DNA of 64,000 bases, taken from assembly GCA_963667815.1 (NCBI GenBank), contig OY764021.1, one strand, 5' to 3'. The translations under genes were made by a program, and so were the position numbers. The DNA comes from Saccharicrinis sp963667815. Its GTDB lineage: Bacteria; Bacteroidota; Bacteroidia; Bacteroidales; Marinilabiliaceae. Numbering within the stretch: position 1 is the first letter of the stretch; each line of letters opens with the position of its first letter. The notes under the pieces are model-generated. The model searched no databases. It had not been told where the DNA came from and saw only the letters and a list, made by a program, of their open reading frames with translations. Positions 8,940-16,990 of the stretch are shown piece after piece.

Positions 8940-9815
8940 CTATGCTTTATCCTTTATCCTGATAATAGTTTTCCAGATTATTAATGCAATTGAACCAATA
9001 ACTAATCCGGCAGTAAGTTCTTGCAATATAGATGGGACAAAGTGTAACATCTCATGAATTGAATGTATATGATGAACAAATATCCCTCCTGCAACTACTA
9101 ACATAGCTAATGTACCAACTACAGCTAATATTTTTATTATTACAGGCAATGATTCTACCAATAGCAATCCAAACTTTTTAAGTATCGTTTTATTTGTCTC
9201 ATTGCCTTTAGCTGTAATTTTATATCCTATATCATCCAGTCTAACTATTAGTGCTACTATTCCATATACACCAATAGTGGTGGCTATCGCAACTACAATT
9301 AAAACCGGAACTTGAATCATTAATGGTCTGTCAGCTACTGTACTAAGTCCAATAATTACAATTTCAAGAGATAAAATAAAATCTGTTGCTATGGCTGATT
9401 TTATCTTTTGTTTTTCTTGTTCTAGTATATCTTCTTTATTTATTAGTATTTGAGGTTGTTCTGTTTTTTCTTTTGAATGTTGTTTAAAAATGTAATCGTA
9501 AACCTTTTCTGCGCCTTCGTATGCCAGATATAAACCTCCTACTAATAAAATAGGAATAACAGACTGCGGTGCAAACAAACCTAAAATAATAGTGATAGGA
9601 ATTATAATCATTTTATTCAAAAACGAACCTTTCGTAATAGCCCATATTACTGGTAATTCTCTGCTAGAAACAAAGCCTGTTGCCTTCTCTGCATTAACAG
9701 CAAGATCATCGCCTAAAATACCTGCCGTTTTTTTGGTGGCTATTTTACTCATTGTTGCCAAATCATCCATTAAGGTGGCAACATCATCAAAGAGTGCGAA
9801 AAATCCCGATGCCAT
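8940..9815 (-). CDS. DUF808 (YedI-like) inner-membrane protein
   Basis: 291 residues. The conserved start 'MASGFFALFDDVATLMDDLA' and the following 'KKTAGILGDDLAVNAEKATG' are hallmarks of DUF808/YedI. Several hydrophobic segments follow (about 65-110, 150-200, 225-250, 265-285), so it is a polytopic membrane protein. 'GGLYLAYEGAEKVYDYIF' is also family-typical. The biochemical role is unknown. It stands alone between the IS-damaged osmotic cluster and the tmRNA gene. Confidence 0.88.
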   Translation of the reverse strand: MASGFFALFDDVATLMDDLATMSKIATKKTAGILGDDLAVNAEKATGFVSSRELPVIWAITKGSFLNKMIIIPITIILGLFAPQSVIPILLVGGLYLAYEGAEKVYDYIFKQHSKEKTEQPQILINKEDILEQEKQKIKSAIATDFILSLEIVIIGLSTVADRPLMIQVPVLIVVAIATTIGVYGIVALIVRLDDIGYKITAKGNETNKTILKKFGLLLVESLPVIIKILAVVGTLAMLVVAGGIFVHHIHSIHEMLHFVPSILQELTAGLVIGSIALIIWKTIIRIKDKA

Positions 9816-9933
9816 AGTTTACGATTATTTATTATGATTAGCGCTTGTAAAAATAATTATTTATCTGAAGTTCACATGATTTCACTTAAAATGAAAGAAT
9901 GCATTAAATACCTTAACTAGGTTTTATAAAACA

Positions 9934-9963
9934 AAAAATCCACTCTAAATAGAGTGGATTTTT
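9934..9963 (-). terminator. Terminator of ssrA
   Basis: A 13-bp perfect inverted repeat with a 4-nt loop; the stem core is ATCCACTCT / AGAGTGGAT, flanked by A and T runs so it could work on both strands. It lies about 10 bp beyond the 3' end of the tmRNA gene on the minus strand. Confidence 0.85.
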
Positions 9964-9972
9964 ATTTCATTG

Positions 9973-10367
9973 TGGAGATGCAGGGTTTCGAACCCTGGTC
10001 CAGTCAAGGAAGCCATATGCTTTCTACATGCTTAGCTTTGACTTAATTTTCGAATAGCAGCTGGATCAAAGCCACCGACTACTACCTTATCTTCTTAATT
10101 TAAGCAATAGCCCGAAGTTTACTATTGCCTGTTCCCGATTTTCCAGCATCTCTGATTTAAGCCGCCTCAGGAAGATAGCACTTAAGAGATGTCTTGTTTC
10201 AGTATCTTATACCGAATAATGCTTATCTACTATACTTCGATTAAGCTGCAAGAGCGTAATTATTTTCGCCAATTAAAAAGTTGAAACCCGAGATTAAAGA
10301 GCCGGAATTCCTGAGCTCTGCATGCTTACATACCACTTTCACCTGCTGTCAAATCCAAGTCATCCCC
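9973..10367 (-). ncRNA. ssrA: tmRNA (transfer-messenger RNA)
   Basis: About 395 nt. The 5' end GGGGATGACTTGGATTTGAC and the 3' end (T-arm GGTTCGAAACCC, then CATCTCC plus A) form the tRNA-like acceptor: GGGGAUG pairs with CAUCUCC with one G-U. The tag frame (10270 down to 10241) reads GGC GAA AAT AAT TAC GCT CTT GCA GCT TAA, that is GENNYALAA then stop, the tag type known from Bacteroidales such as Porphyromonas. CCA is not fully encoded (ACA follows). tmRNA with SmpB frees stalled ribosomes and tags the truncated protein for proteolysis. The flanking promoter box and terminator support an autonomous gene. Confidence 0.97.
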
Positions 10368-10383
10368 GTAGTATTATGAATTG

Positions 10384-10391
10384 CAAAAATA
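10384..10391 (-). promoter_or_regulatory. -7 box of the ssrA promoter
   Basis: On the minus strand this reads TATTTTTG, matching the Bacteroidota -7 consensus TAnnTTTG, 17 bp before the mature tmRNA 5' end, which leaves room for a leader. No clear -33 TTG was found. It lies directly after the T-run of the upstream terminator. Confidence 0.5.
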
Positions 10392-10427
10392 TAAAAAAAA
10401 GACATTTATCCTATTGGTAGGATAAAT
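10392..10427 (-). terminator. Terminator of the CoA-disulfide-reductase/rhodanese gene
   Basis: A perfect 10-bp inverted repeat ATTTATCCTA / TAGGATAAAT with a 4-nt loop (10404-10427). On the minus strand GTC and an eight-T run follow. It lies about 110 bp past the stop at 10538 and directly before the ssrA -7 box. Confidence 0.75.
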
Positions 10428-10537
10428 ATAAGATATTATACTTATCATTTTCTTTGTTGTAAAATAAGTATTATATCTGTTATGCACTGAAAAAGAGGAA
10501 ATAATTAATCAATACCATTTATCCTATATACGGTTTT

Positions 10538-12226
10538 TTATTTTTCACGAGAGAAAGGCCATCCCATAATACCACCTTCCATAACTTTGACATTATTATA
10601 TCCGTGAGCTTTTAATAGGACAGCAGCCTCATATCCTCTCAATGAAATCTTACAATACGTAACTATTTCTGTTTCCTTATCCTGTGGCAACTCACTAATT
10701 CGTTTCCTTAACATTCCTAATGGAATTAAGGTTTCGCCAATGCCTAAACGCATATGCTCATACTCATCAGCCCCTCTTACATCTAAGAGATAAATACTTT
10801 CATTTTCATCCAATCTTTCTTTTAATTCCAAAGATGAAATACCGTTGAAAATTCCATCTATTTTATTTTGAAGAATATGTGCAGTAGCAATACTATGATC
10901 TATGGCCAATGAAAATGGCGGAGCATATGGAAAATCGGCATTTATCATATCGCTAATGGTTAGTTTACCCTTGATGGCTGTAGCCCATATAGCTAACTGT
11001 TTACTAACATCTCCAGGGCCAATACATTGTGCTCCCAGAATTGTTCCATTTTTGCTATCTGCCAACAGTTTTGTAATTAACAACTTTCCATCCATAAAAC
11101 CTGGCTTGTCAGGACTAGCATTTACTACTTTTACAAAGTTTATATTTTCTTCTTTAGCTTTTGATTCTGATAATCCAGTTATTCCAATACCATAGTCAAA
11201 CAGTTTACAAATACCCGTTTGCTGAGTTCCCGGGAAAATAACTTTATTACCTTCAATTACGTTTTGCCCCACAACTCGTCCTTCAAGGTTTGCCAAATCA
11301 CCATAGGGAGCTAGTACCTTTTTGCCTGTAATGATATTTTTTATCTCACAACAATCGCCGGCGGAATATATATTTGCATCAGAAGTTTGCATATATTCAT
11401 TTACTGTTATTCCTCCTAAATTTCCGATATGTAAACCTGCTTCTTTTGCTAATTTAATATTAGGTTTAACACCTATCGCTACAACAGCTAGCTCACAAGG
11501 TATTTCAGTTCCATTTTGAAGCTTTACTCCTGTTAATTTACCATCATTACCTAAAAATTCAGCAACACCGTTCTTTGTAATTACATTGGCTTTTGTTTTT
11601 AGATAATTTTCAACGAGCTTAGCCATTTTCCAATCCAAGAATGTTAGTAATTGAGGCAATAACTCAATCATTGTTAATTCTATACCAGCTAAATTCAATG
11701 CTTCCAACGTTTCAATACCAATAAGACCACCTCCTATTACAACAGCTTTCTTTACCTTACCTTCATCTCTAATTCTTCTTAAGTAATCAGCATCTTGCAT
11801 CGACTGCAGAGTTGTAATACCCTCTAAATCCGTTCCTGGAATGGGTGGCATATTTGGAGTAGCTCCTGTTGTAATTACTAATTTATCATAGTGCTGTATT
11901 CCTTTTTCTCCTGTCAGTAAATCAACGTATTCTACAGTTTTATTATTACGATCTATTTTGGTTATCTCTGTATTGATATTTGCCTTGATACCTTTTGCAT
12001 TCCAGTAAAACTTCGGATCTCTGACAACCCCTGTGGGAGTACAAAGCAACTTATTTCTATCATCAAAAAAGCCTCCTACATAATATGGATAACCACATGA
12101 TGCCATTGACAAATCTTCTCCTTTCTGAAAAATTATAATTTCAGCAAATTCATCCATACGTCGTGCCTTAGCAGCAGCTTTTGGTCCTGCAGCAGAACCT
12201 CCTATTATTACAATAGTTTTACTCAT
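10538..12226 (-). CDS. CoA-disulfide-reductase-type flavoprotein with C-terminal rhodanese domain
   Basis: 562 residues. Residues 1-450 form a pyridine nucleotide-disulfide oxidoreductase: FAD-binding VIIGGSAAGPKAAAKAR, single redox Cys44 in MASCGYPYYVGG (as in CoA-disulfide reductase, not the CxxxxC of glutathione reductase), NAD(P)H-binding VVIGGGLIGIETLEAL, FAD-binding NIYSAGDCCE and a C-terminal dimerisation domain. Residues about 465-562 are a rhodanese domain with active-site loop CKISLRG. Such CoADR-rhodanese fusions reduce CoA disulfides or CoA persulfides with NAD(P)H. Downstream of a metallo-beta-lactamase-fold gene by 12 bp, so probably one transcript. A role in sulfane-sulfur or CoA redox balance is inferred. 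Confidence 0.9.
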   Translation of the reverse strand: MSKTIVIIGGSAAGPKAAAKARRMDEFAEIIIFQKGEDLSMASCGYPYYVGGFFDDRNKLLCTPTGVVRDPKFYWNAKGIKANINTEITKIDRNNKTVEYVDLLTGEKGIQHYDKLVITTGATPNMPPIPGTDLEGITTLQSMQDADYLRRIRDEGKVKKAVVIGGGLIGIETLEALNLAGIELTMIELLPQLLTFLDWKMAKLVENYLKTKANVITKNGVAEFLGNDGKLTGVKLQNGTEIPCELAVVAIGVKPNIKLAKEAGLHIGNLGGITVNEYMQTSDANIYSAGDCCEIKNIITGKKVLAPYGDLANLEGRVVGQNVIEGNKVIFPGTQQTGICKLFDYGIGITGLSESKAKEENINFVKVVNASPDKPGFMDGKLLITKLLADSKNGTILGAQCIGPGDVSKQLAIWATAIKGKLTISDMINADFPYAPPFSLAIDHSIATAHILQNKIDGIFNGISSLELKERLDENESIYLLDVRGADEYEHMRLGIGETLIPLGMLRKRISELPQDKETEIVTYCKISLRGYEAAVLLKAHGYNNVKVMEGGIMGWPFSREK

Positions 12227-12238
12227 GTGATATACCCT

Positions 12239-13021
12239 TTATAAATTAATAACCATTCCGGTTTTTACCTGTTCAATTTTAAATGCATTGTAAAAAGCTG
12301 CTAAAGCTGGCAGTGCAGTACAATGCGATGGATATAGGTATTGAATATTTAGACTCTTAAGATATTCAATTGTTTGTTGTGTTTGTAAGTTGTTTTGCTT
12401 TAAATGAAATCCACCTATAACACCTAATACTTTTGAAATACCTGTAATCTTTTTTGCGTAATCAATTATATTACAGATACCAGAATGTGAACATCCTGTT
12501 ATTACAATCAATTGATCATCTTGAATAACAACTATTGCTGAGTCATCAGGTACAAAATCTGGTTTTCTGTTTTCATCTTCAAATGAAGTACTTTTAGCCT
12601 CAAATTTATTTATTCTTGGAATACTTCCTAGAAATATAATCTGATCGGTAATCGAATAAGGTTTATCCGATAAAATCAGCTCATACCTAGCCTGAAGTTC
12701 TTCTTGACTTAATGTCAAACCTATATTCTTGTCTTCTCCCGCTCGAAAACGCTTAATAAATGACTTAGGGTGAGTAAGAAGTTTTTTATCCTTTAAATAT
12801 TCTAAGCCTCCCCCATGATCCCAATGTCCATGACTCAAAACTACAACATCAACAACTTTATCGATATCTATTCCTAACTTTTGAGCATTTAATTTAAAAA
12901 CATCACTATGTCCGGTGTCTAATAGAATTTTTGTTTCATTAACTTCTATGAAATATGATAAGCCATGCTCTGCAAGAAAAGAACCTCCCGCTGTATTTTC
13001 TGATAAAACCGATAATTTCAT
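12239..13021 (-). CDS. Metallo-beta-lactamase-fold hydrolase
   Basis: 260 residues. The metal site HxHxDH is intact in SHGHWDHGGG (H64, H66, D68, H69). Further ligands are likely in 'VITGCSHSGICNII' and 'LYPSHCTALPA'. The overall pattern resembles the group annotated as 7,8-dihydropterin-6-methyl-4-aminobenzene 5'-phosphate synthase-like MBL hydrolases, whose true activities vary. No signal peptide, so cytoplasmic. It ends 12 bp before the CoADR-rhodanese gene. Because persulfide dioxygenases are also MBL-fold and pair with rhodaneses, a sulfur role is conceivable, but the residues fit the pterin-type group better. Confidence 0.8.
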   Translation of the reverse strand: MKLSVLSENTAGGSFLAEHGLSYFIEVNETKILLDTGHSDVFKLNAQKLGIDIDKVVDVVVLSHGHWDHGGGLEYLKDKKLLTHPKSFIKRFRAGEDKNIGLTLSQEELQARYELILSDKPYSITDQIIFLGSIPRINKFEAKSTSFEDENRKPDFVPDDSAIVVIQDDQLIVITGCSHSGICNIIDYAKKITGISKVLGVIGGFHLKQNNLQTQQTIEYLKSLNIQYLYPSHCTALPALAAFYNAFKIEQVKTGMVINL

Positions 13022-13203
13022 ATATTATAATATATTTTTAAAGACCATATGGAACGCTATTATTACTTTATACATCCCCTTGTGTGTTAATTTGTATAAT
13101 CAAATTTTCATTTTATGTGTTTATAATTTGATTCATTTGGTAACATCGAATTCTCCAACAAAGAATTCTTATTCCGATAGCTCGTTTCCTTGATACATAA
13201 CCT

Positions 13204-13719
13204 TTAATATTCAATCCCTTTTCTGGCCTCTACTCCTTTATTATAATAATGTTTAACCTCAATCATTTCAGTTACTATATCTGCCATTTCTATCAATTCA
13301 TTTGGAGCTTTTCTTCCTGTAAGAAGTAATTCTAAATTTACAGGTTTATGTTTAATTATATTAATTACATCCTTTACATCAAATAAATTATAATATAGAG
13401 CAATAAAAACTTCATCCATAACAACTAAATCATGCATACCTCGTTTTAAAATTAGCACCACTTCTCTTAATCCTTTTTGTGCAGCTAATTGATCCTCTAA
13501 AGTTGGTTTTTTTTTAATAAAACATCTTAACCCATATTGTTTTATAGTTATATTAGGATGATTACGCAATGCACTTATCTCTGAATAATGCTTTCCTTTA
13601 ACAAATTGAGCAAAGAATACTTTTTGTTCAGCCCCCAATGCACGAATGGATAATCCCAATGCAGCGGTTGTTTTACCTTTTCCATTACCTGTATATATAT
13701 GAACACAACCTTTCTTCAT
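13204..13719 (-). CDS. cobO: Corrinoid (cob(I)yrinic acid a,c-diamide) adenosyltransferase
   Basis: 171 residues, the normal length for BtuR/CobO/CobA. The P-loop GNGKGKTTAALGL starts at residue 11. 'GAEQKVFFAQFVKGKHYSE', 'VVMDEVFIALYYNL' and 'LELLLTGRKAPNELIEMADIVTEM' are conserved blocks. The enzyme moves the 5'-deoxyadenosyl group of ATP onto cob(I)alamin or its precursors, making coenzyme B12. No other B12 gene is in the window and no cobalamin riboswitch was seen upstream, so it probably serves salvage. It lies 182 bp upstream of the MBL gene on the same strand. Confidence 0.93.
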   Translation of the reverse strand: MKKGCVHIYTGNGKGKTTAALGLSIRALGAEQKVFFAQFVKGKHYSEISALRNHPNITIKQYGLRCFIKKKPTLEDQLAAQKGLREVVLILKRGMHDLVVMDEVFIALYYNLFDVKDVINIIKHKPVNLELLLTGRKAPNELIEMADIVTEMIEVKHYYNKGVEARKGIEY

Positions 13720-14014
13720 ATTTTATTAGATAGCTATGCTTTCAAAATAAATAATCGCTTATGCGACTATTTTAATACATCAATAATAAATACTATGAGA
13801 ATACTTATTGCACACATCTTATAACCAGCACTATAAAAACATTTTCTAATATTTTTTGTAATATAAACAAAGATATACCAAGAATATTCTCACTACAAAG
13901 TTAAATACTTTACCTTAAAAGCAAAATAAATTTTCTATACAATTAACATATTAAAGAATTAAATAAGCAGATAAATTACCAAAATTTATACATTTGCATA
14001 CACAACAATAAAAT
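13720..14014. other. Divergent intergenic region (cobO / lipid-linked sugar transferase)
   Basis: 295 bp, AT-rich, containing promoters for both directions. On the plus strand TACATTTG at 13989-13996 fits the TAnnTTTG -7 consensus, 18 bp before the ATG at 14015. Nothing else was recognised; in particular no B12-box-like element. Confidence 0.45.
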
Positions 14015-15112
14015 ATGGATTCGTTTACTTTAAAGTTATTAATTCCATTTGCTGGAGTTTTTTCGTTTTTTCTGGTTTTTTTATCTATTCCTTCAATTCT
14101 AAGAGTTGCTGAATCAAAAAATTTATACGATGTTCCTAATAAAAGAACAGTTCATAAAACTCAAATTCCCACGTTAGGAGGATTAGCTATCTTTTTAAGC
14201 TTTTTGTTTACCTATTCAATCTTTGCTGAATGGTATAGTTTTACTCATATTCCTTTTTTAATACCCGCTTTATTGATCATTTTTTCAATTGGTATTAAAG
14301 ATGATATTATGGTAACTGCACCAATGGTAAAACTTTTTGGGCAAATTTTAGCAGCGTTTGTTATTATTGGATGGGGTGATTTACAAATAACTTCGTTACA
14401 CGGATTTTTTGGACTACCTGTAAGTCCTATAGTGGGTTTTGCAATAACACTTGGTATTTTTGTATATATTATCAATGGTTTTAATCTTATTGATGGGATT
14501 GATGGTCTTGCAGCTATATCAGGAATTATATCAATACTTGCCTTTTCTATATGGTTTTTTATTAATGGTAGCTATCATATTCCGGTATTTTCAGCAGCCT
14601 TAATTGGAGCCTTATTAGGATTCTTCTATTTTAATGTATTCTCCAAGACTCAAAAAATATTTATGGGAGATACAGGTTCACTATTGTTAGGTTTTTTATT
14701 AGCCGTTGTTGCGGTTAAATTCTGTGAGTTTAACAAACCTGTAAATGCTGAACATTTGAAGTACTCGATGAACTCTGCTCCTGCTGTAGCTATAGGTATT
14801 TTAATTGTACCGATCATTGATACTTTAAGAATATTTGTCTACAGAATATCAAAAGGTAATTCACCATTTACTGCAGATAAAAATCATATTCATCATAGGA
14901 TGCTAACTCTTGGTTTTACACATTTACAGATATCTCTAATCATTGGTTTAGTAAATATTTTCTTTGTAATATTTTCTTATTCACTTAGAAATTTAGGTGT
15001 GGTTAAACTTACTTTTATTAACCTTGCGTTAGGTCTTGCTTTTTCCTATATACCAGCTTTATTCATATATAGAAAGAAGAAAAAGATGATTAAAAATAAA
15101 CCACAGAGATAG
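14015..15112 (+). CDS. Polyprenyl-phosphate sugar-1-phosphate transferase (WecA/TagO type)
   Basis: 365 residues with about 10-11 membrane helices. Motifs of the MraY/WecA superfamily are all present: D96-D97 in GIKDDIMV, NGFNLIDGIDGLA (154-166), MGDTGSLLLGF (218-227) and the histidine motif HIHHRM (291-296) typical of WecA/TagO rather than MraY. These enzymes move a UDP-GlcNAc-type sugar phosphate onto undecaprenyl phosphate, starting O-antigen, capsule or other envelope polysaccharides. No glycan cluster is adjacent. A DMT transporter gene follows after 5 bp, so they probably share a transcript. Confidence 0.93.
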   Translation: MDSFTLKLLIPFAGVFSFFLVFLSIPSILRVAESKNLYDVPNKRTVHKTQIPTLGGLAIFLSFLFTYSIFAEWYSFTHIPFLIPALLIIFSIGIKDDIMVTAPMVKLFGQILAAFVIIGWGDLQITSLHGFFGLPVSPIVGFAITLGIFVYIINGFNLIDGIDGLAAISGIISILAFSIWFFINGSYHIPVFSAALIGALLGFFYFNVFSKTQKIFMGDTGSLLLGFLLAVVAVKFCEFNKPVNAEHLKYSMNSAPAVAIGILIVPIIDTLRIFVYRISKGNSPFTADKNHIHHRMLTLGFTHLQISLIIGLVNIFFVIFSYSLRNLGVVKLTFINLALGLAFSYIPALFIYRKKKKMIKNKPQR

Positions 15113-15117
15113 AATAA

Positions 15118-16020
15118 ATGGATGTAGGTTCTTTAATTGGTGAAAGTGCTGCTTTAGCTACAGCAATATGCTGGACTATTACTGCACTTGCCTTTGAATC
15201 TGCTGGAAAAAGAGTAGGATCACTGCCAGTAAATGTGATAAGACTATTTTTCGCATTCTTTATTCTGGGGATATTTTCGTATTTCAACAAAGGTCTTTTT
15301 TATGCATCTGATGCCAGTATGGAGGCATGGATTTGGCTGTCAATTAGTGGCTTAATTGGTTTTGTTGTAGGTGATTTATTATTATTTCAAGCCTTTGTTA
15401 TTGTTGGAGCTAGAGTTTCTATGTTAATAATGGCCCTCACCCCGCCTATCGCTGCATTTTTCGGATGGCTGATTCTTAATGAACAAATGTCAGCGATTAA
15501 CTTTATTGGTATGGCTATTACAATAATTGGTATTGCAACAGTTATTTTAGCTAAAGGCTCGGACAACGGTATTATTAAAATGAAATATCCACTAAAGGGA
15601 GTTTTATTGGCTTTTGGAGGTGCAGTTGGACAAGGTTTAGGCTTGGTTTTCTCAAAACTTGGAATGAAAGATTATGATCCATTTCTATCTACTCAAATAA
15701 GAATATTAGCAGGTATTATTGGGTTTACAATACTATTTTTCATTTTAAAGAAGTGGAGCAACCTTTTTGCAGCCTTTAGGAACAAAAAAGCCATGGTGGG
15801 TATTTCGATAGGTTCTATTTTTGGACCTTTTCTGGGAGTTTCCTTATCTCTTATTGCCATTCAACACACAACAACAGGAATAGCCTCTACAATCATGGCT
15901 ATTGTTCCTGTTTTAATCATTATTCCTTCTGTATTTATTTTTAAAGAAAAAATATCTTTTAAAGAAATTAGTGGCGCTATTATAGCATTTACGGGCGTGG
16001 TGCTGTTTTTTGTATTTTAA
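15118..16020 (+). CDS. EamA-family (DMT) transporter
   Basis: 300 residues forming two EamA repeats of five helices each: residues about 5-135 ('LIGESAALATAICWTITALA' to 'AITIIGIATVILA') and 155-300 ('GVLLAFGGAVGQGLGLVFSK' to 'SGAIIAFTGVVLFFVF'). DMT transporters export or import small metabolites such as amino acids or nucleotide sugars; the substrate cannot be told from sequence. The start lies 5 bp after the stop of the WecA/TagO-type gene, suggesting co-transcription. A converging PAP2 gene ends 10 bp downstream. Confidence 0.88.
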   Translation: MDVGSLIGESAALATAICWTITALAFESAGKRVGSLPVNVIRLFFAFFILGIFSYFNKGLFYASDASMEAWIWLSISGLIGFVVGDLLLFQAFVIVGARVSMLIMALTPPIAAFFGWLILNEQMSAINFIGMAITIIGIATVILAKGSDNGIIKMKYPLKGVLLAFGGAVGQGLGLVFSKLGMKDYDPFLSTQIRILAGIIGFTILFFILKKWSNLFAAFRNKKAMVGISIGSIFGPFLGVSLSLIAIQHTTTGIASTIMAIVPVLIIIPSVFIFKEKISFKEISGAIIAFTGVVLFFVF

Positions 16021-16030
16021 TATTACCTTT

Positions 16031-16870
16031 CTATTTAAAGGTATATCTTAGGTTTAATCCTGAAATTTCACCTACATATGGATTAATTGATAATGCAGAA
16101 TCTTTTCTTTTCATCTTATGTAGTTCCGGAACTAAAATTCCGGCCAAAGCACCAATACCAAAACCAGTTATTATATCACTAGGAAAATGTTTCATTGCTT
16201 TAAAACGATAATACCCAACAAGAGCAGGTGGTATACAGGCCGCTCCATATAGCAGATATTTTTTATTTCCTATCTCAGGATGTAGATCACTATATATTTT
16301 AGCAGCAAAAAAACAACCACTGGTTGCCGTTGAAACATGGCCACTAAAAAACGAATTTCTCGTTCCTTTTTCTGTTCTTGCTAACATCGGTGCATCCGCA
16401 TTATATGCAATTGGCCTGGTTCTGTTAACTGACATGGCTGTACCAATATAAAATGTGCTATTATAGGCATGTAATTCAAGATACATAAGTATAATATCCA
16501 TCCATTCGTTCCTAACCCTTTTATCTAGTCCTATTATTCCAGGAAGAAATAAGGATGCGTTTAAAAACAGATCTGATAATTTCTGAGCCCTGTCCTTAAA
16601 CGAAACATCTTGTCTTGTAGCTGCCCTATCTAAAAACCATATATTATTATCATCAAGTTTTAATACACTCTCTTCTGATAAACCACTCTGGTCACTTAAG
16701 TATCCAAAACCATATCCTACATTAAAACCATATGATGCTATAGTTAAAGGAATTTCAAGAGCCTTATTTACATGATATACACTAGTATCTTCATTCTTAC
16801 GTTTTTGTGCTTGTATTCCGTAAGTACATAAACCTAATAATAATAATATGATTATAGTTGTTTTATTCAT
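16031..16870 (-). CDS. PAP2-superfamily phosphatase, exported
   Basis: I use ATG 16870 (279 residues) rather than an in-frame ATG at 16942. It is preceded by AGGAGAAGG, it begins a clean signal peptide (MNKTTIIILLLLGLCTYGIQ), and the longer form would run through the terminator at 16923-16959. The PAP2 signature is split as expected: NRTRPIAY, SFFSGHVSTATSGC (acid/base His) and YYRFKAMKHFPSDIITGFG (nucleophilic His with the R-x5-H spacing). The family removes phosphate from lipid phosphates such as undecaprenyl pyrophosphate or phosphatidate. The enzyme probably works in the periplasm or at the membrane. Confidence 0.9.
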   Translation of the reverse strand: MNKTTIIILLLLGLCTYGIQAQKRKNEDTSVYHVNKALEIPLTIASYGFNVGYGFGYLSDQSGLSEESVLKLDDNNIWFLDRAATRQDVSFKDRAQKLSDLFLNASLFLPGIIGLDKRVRNEWMDIILMYLELHAYNSTFYIGTAMSVNRTRPIAYNADAPMLARTEKGTRNSFFSGHVSTATSGCFFAAKIYSDLHPEIGNKKYLLYGAACIPPALVGYYRFKAMKHFPSDIITGFGIGALAGILVPELHKMKRKDSALSINPYVGEISGLNLRYTFK

Positions 16871-16922
16871 ATTGCTATTCACCTTCTCCTGATTAAAAAC
16901 ACAAAAATAAATTATAAAATGA

Positions 16923-16959
16923 AAAAAGTCGATCCCATTCATTTAGAAACCGACTTTTT
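16923..16959 (-). terminator. Terminator of the AsmA-family gene
   Basis: AAAAAGTCG and CGACTTTTT form a 9-bp stem around a 19-nt loop, with one more T following on the minus strand. It lies 32 bp past the AsmA gene stop and before the PAP2 start, so the two genes are separate transcripts. Confidence 0.65.
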
Positions 16960-16990
16960 AATAATATTTATTCTTTAGTAGAATTTTATT

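Noticed and set aside
13720..13960. Cobalamin riboswitch upstream of the corrinoid adenosyltransferase gene
   Set aside because: No B12-box-like core (GCCACTG) or extended structure was visible in the gap.
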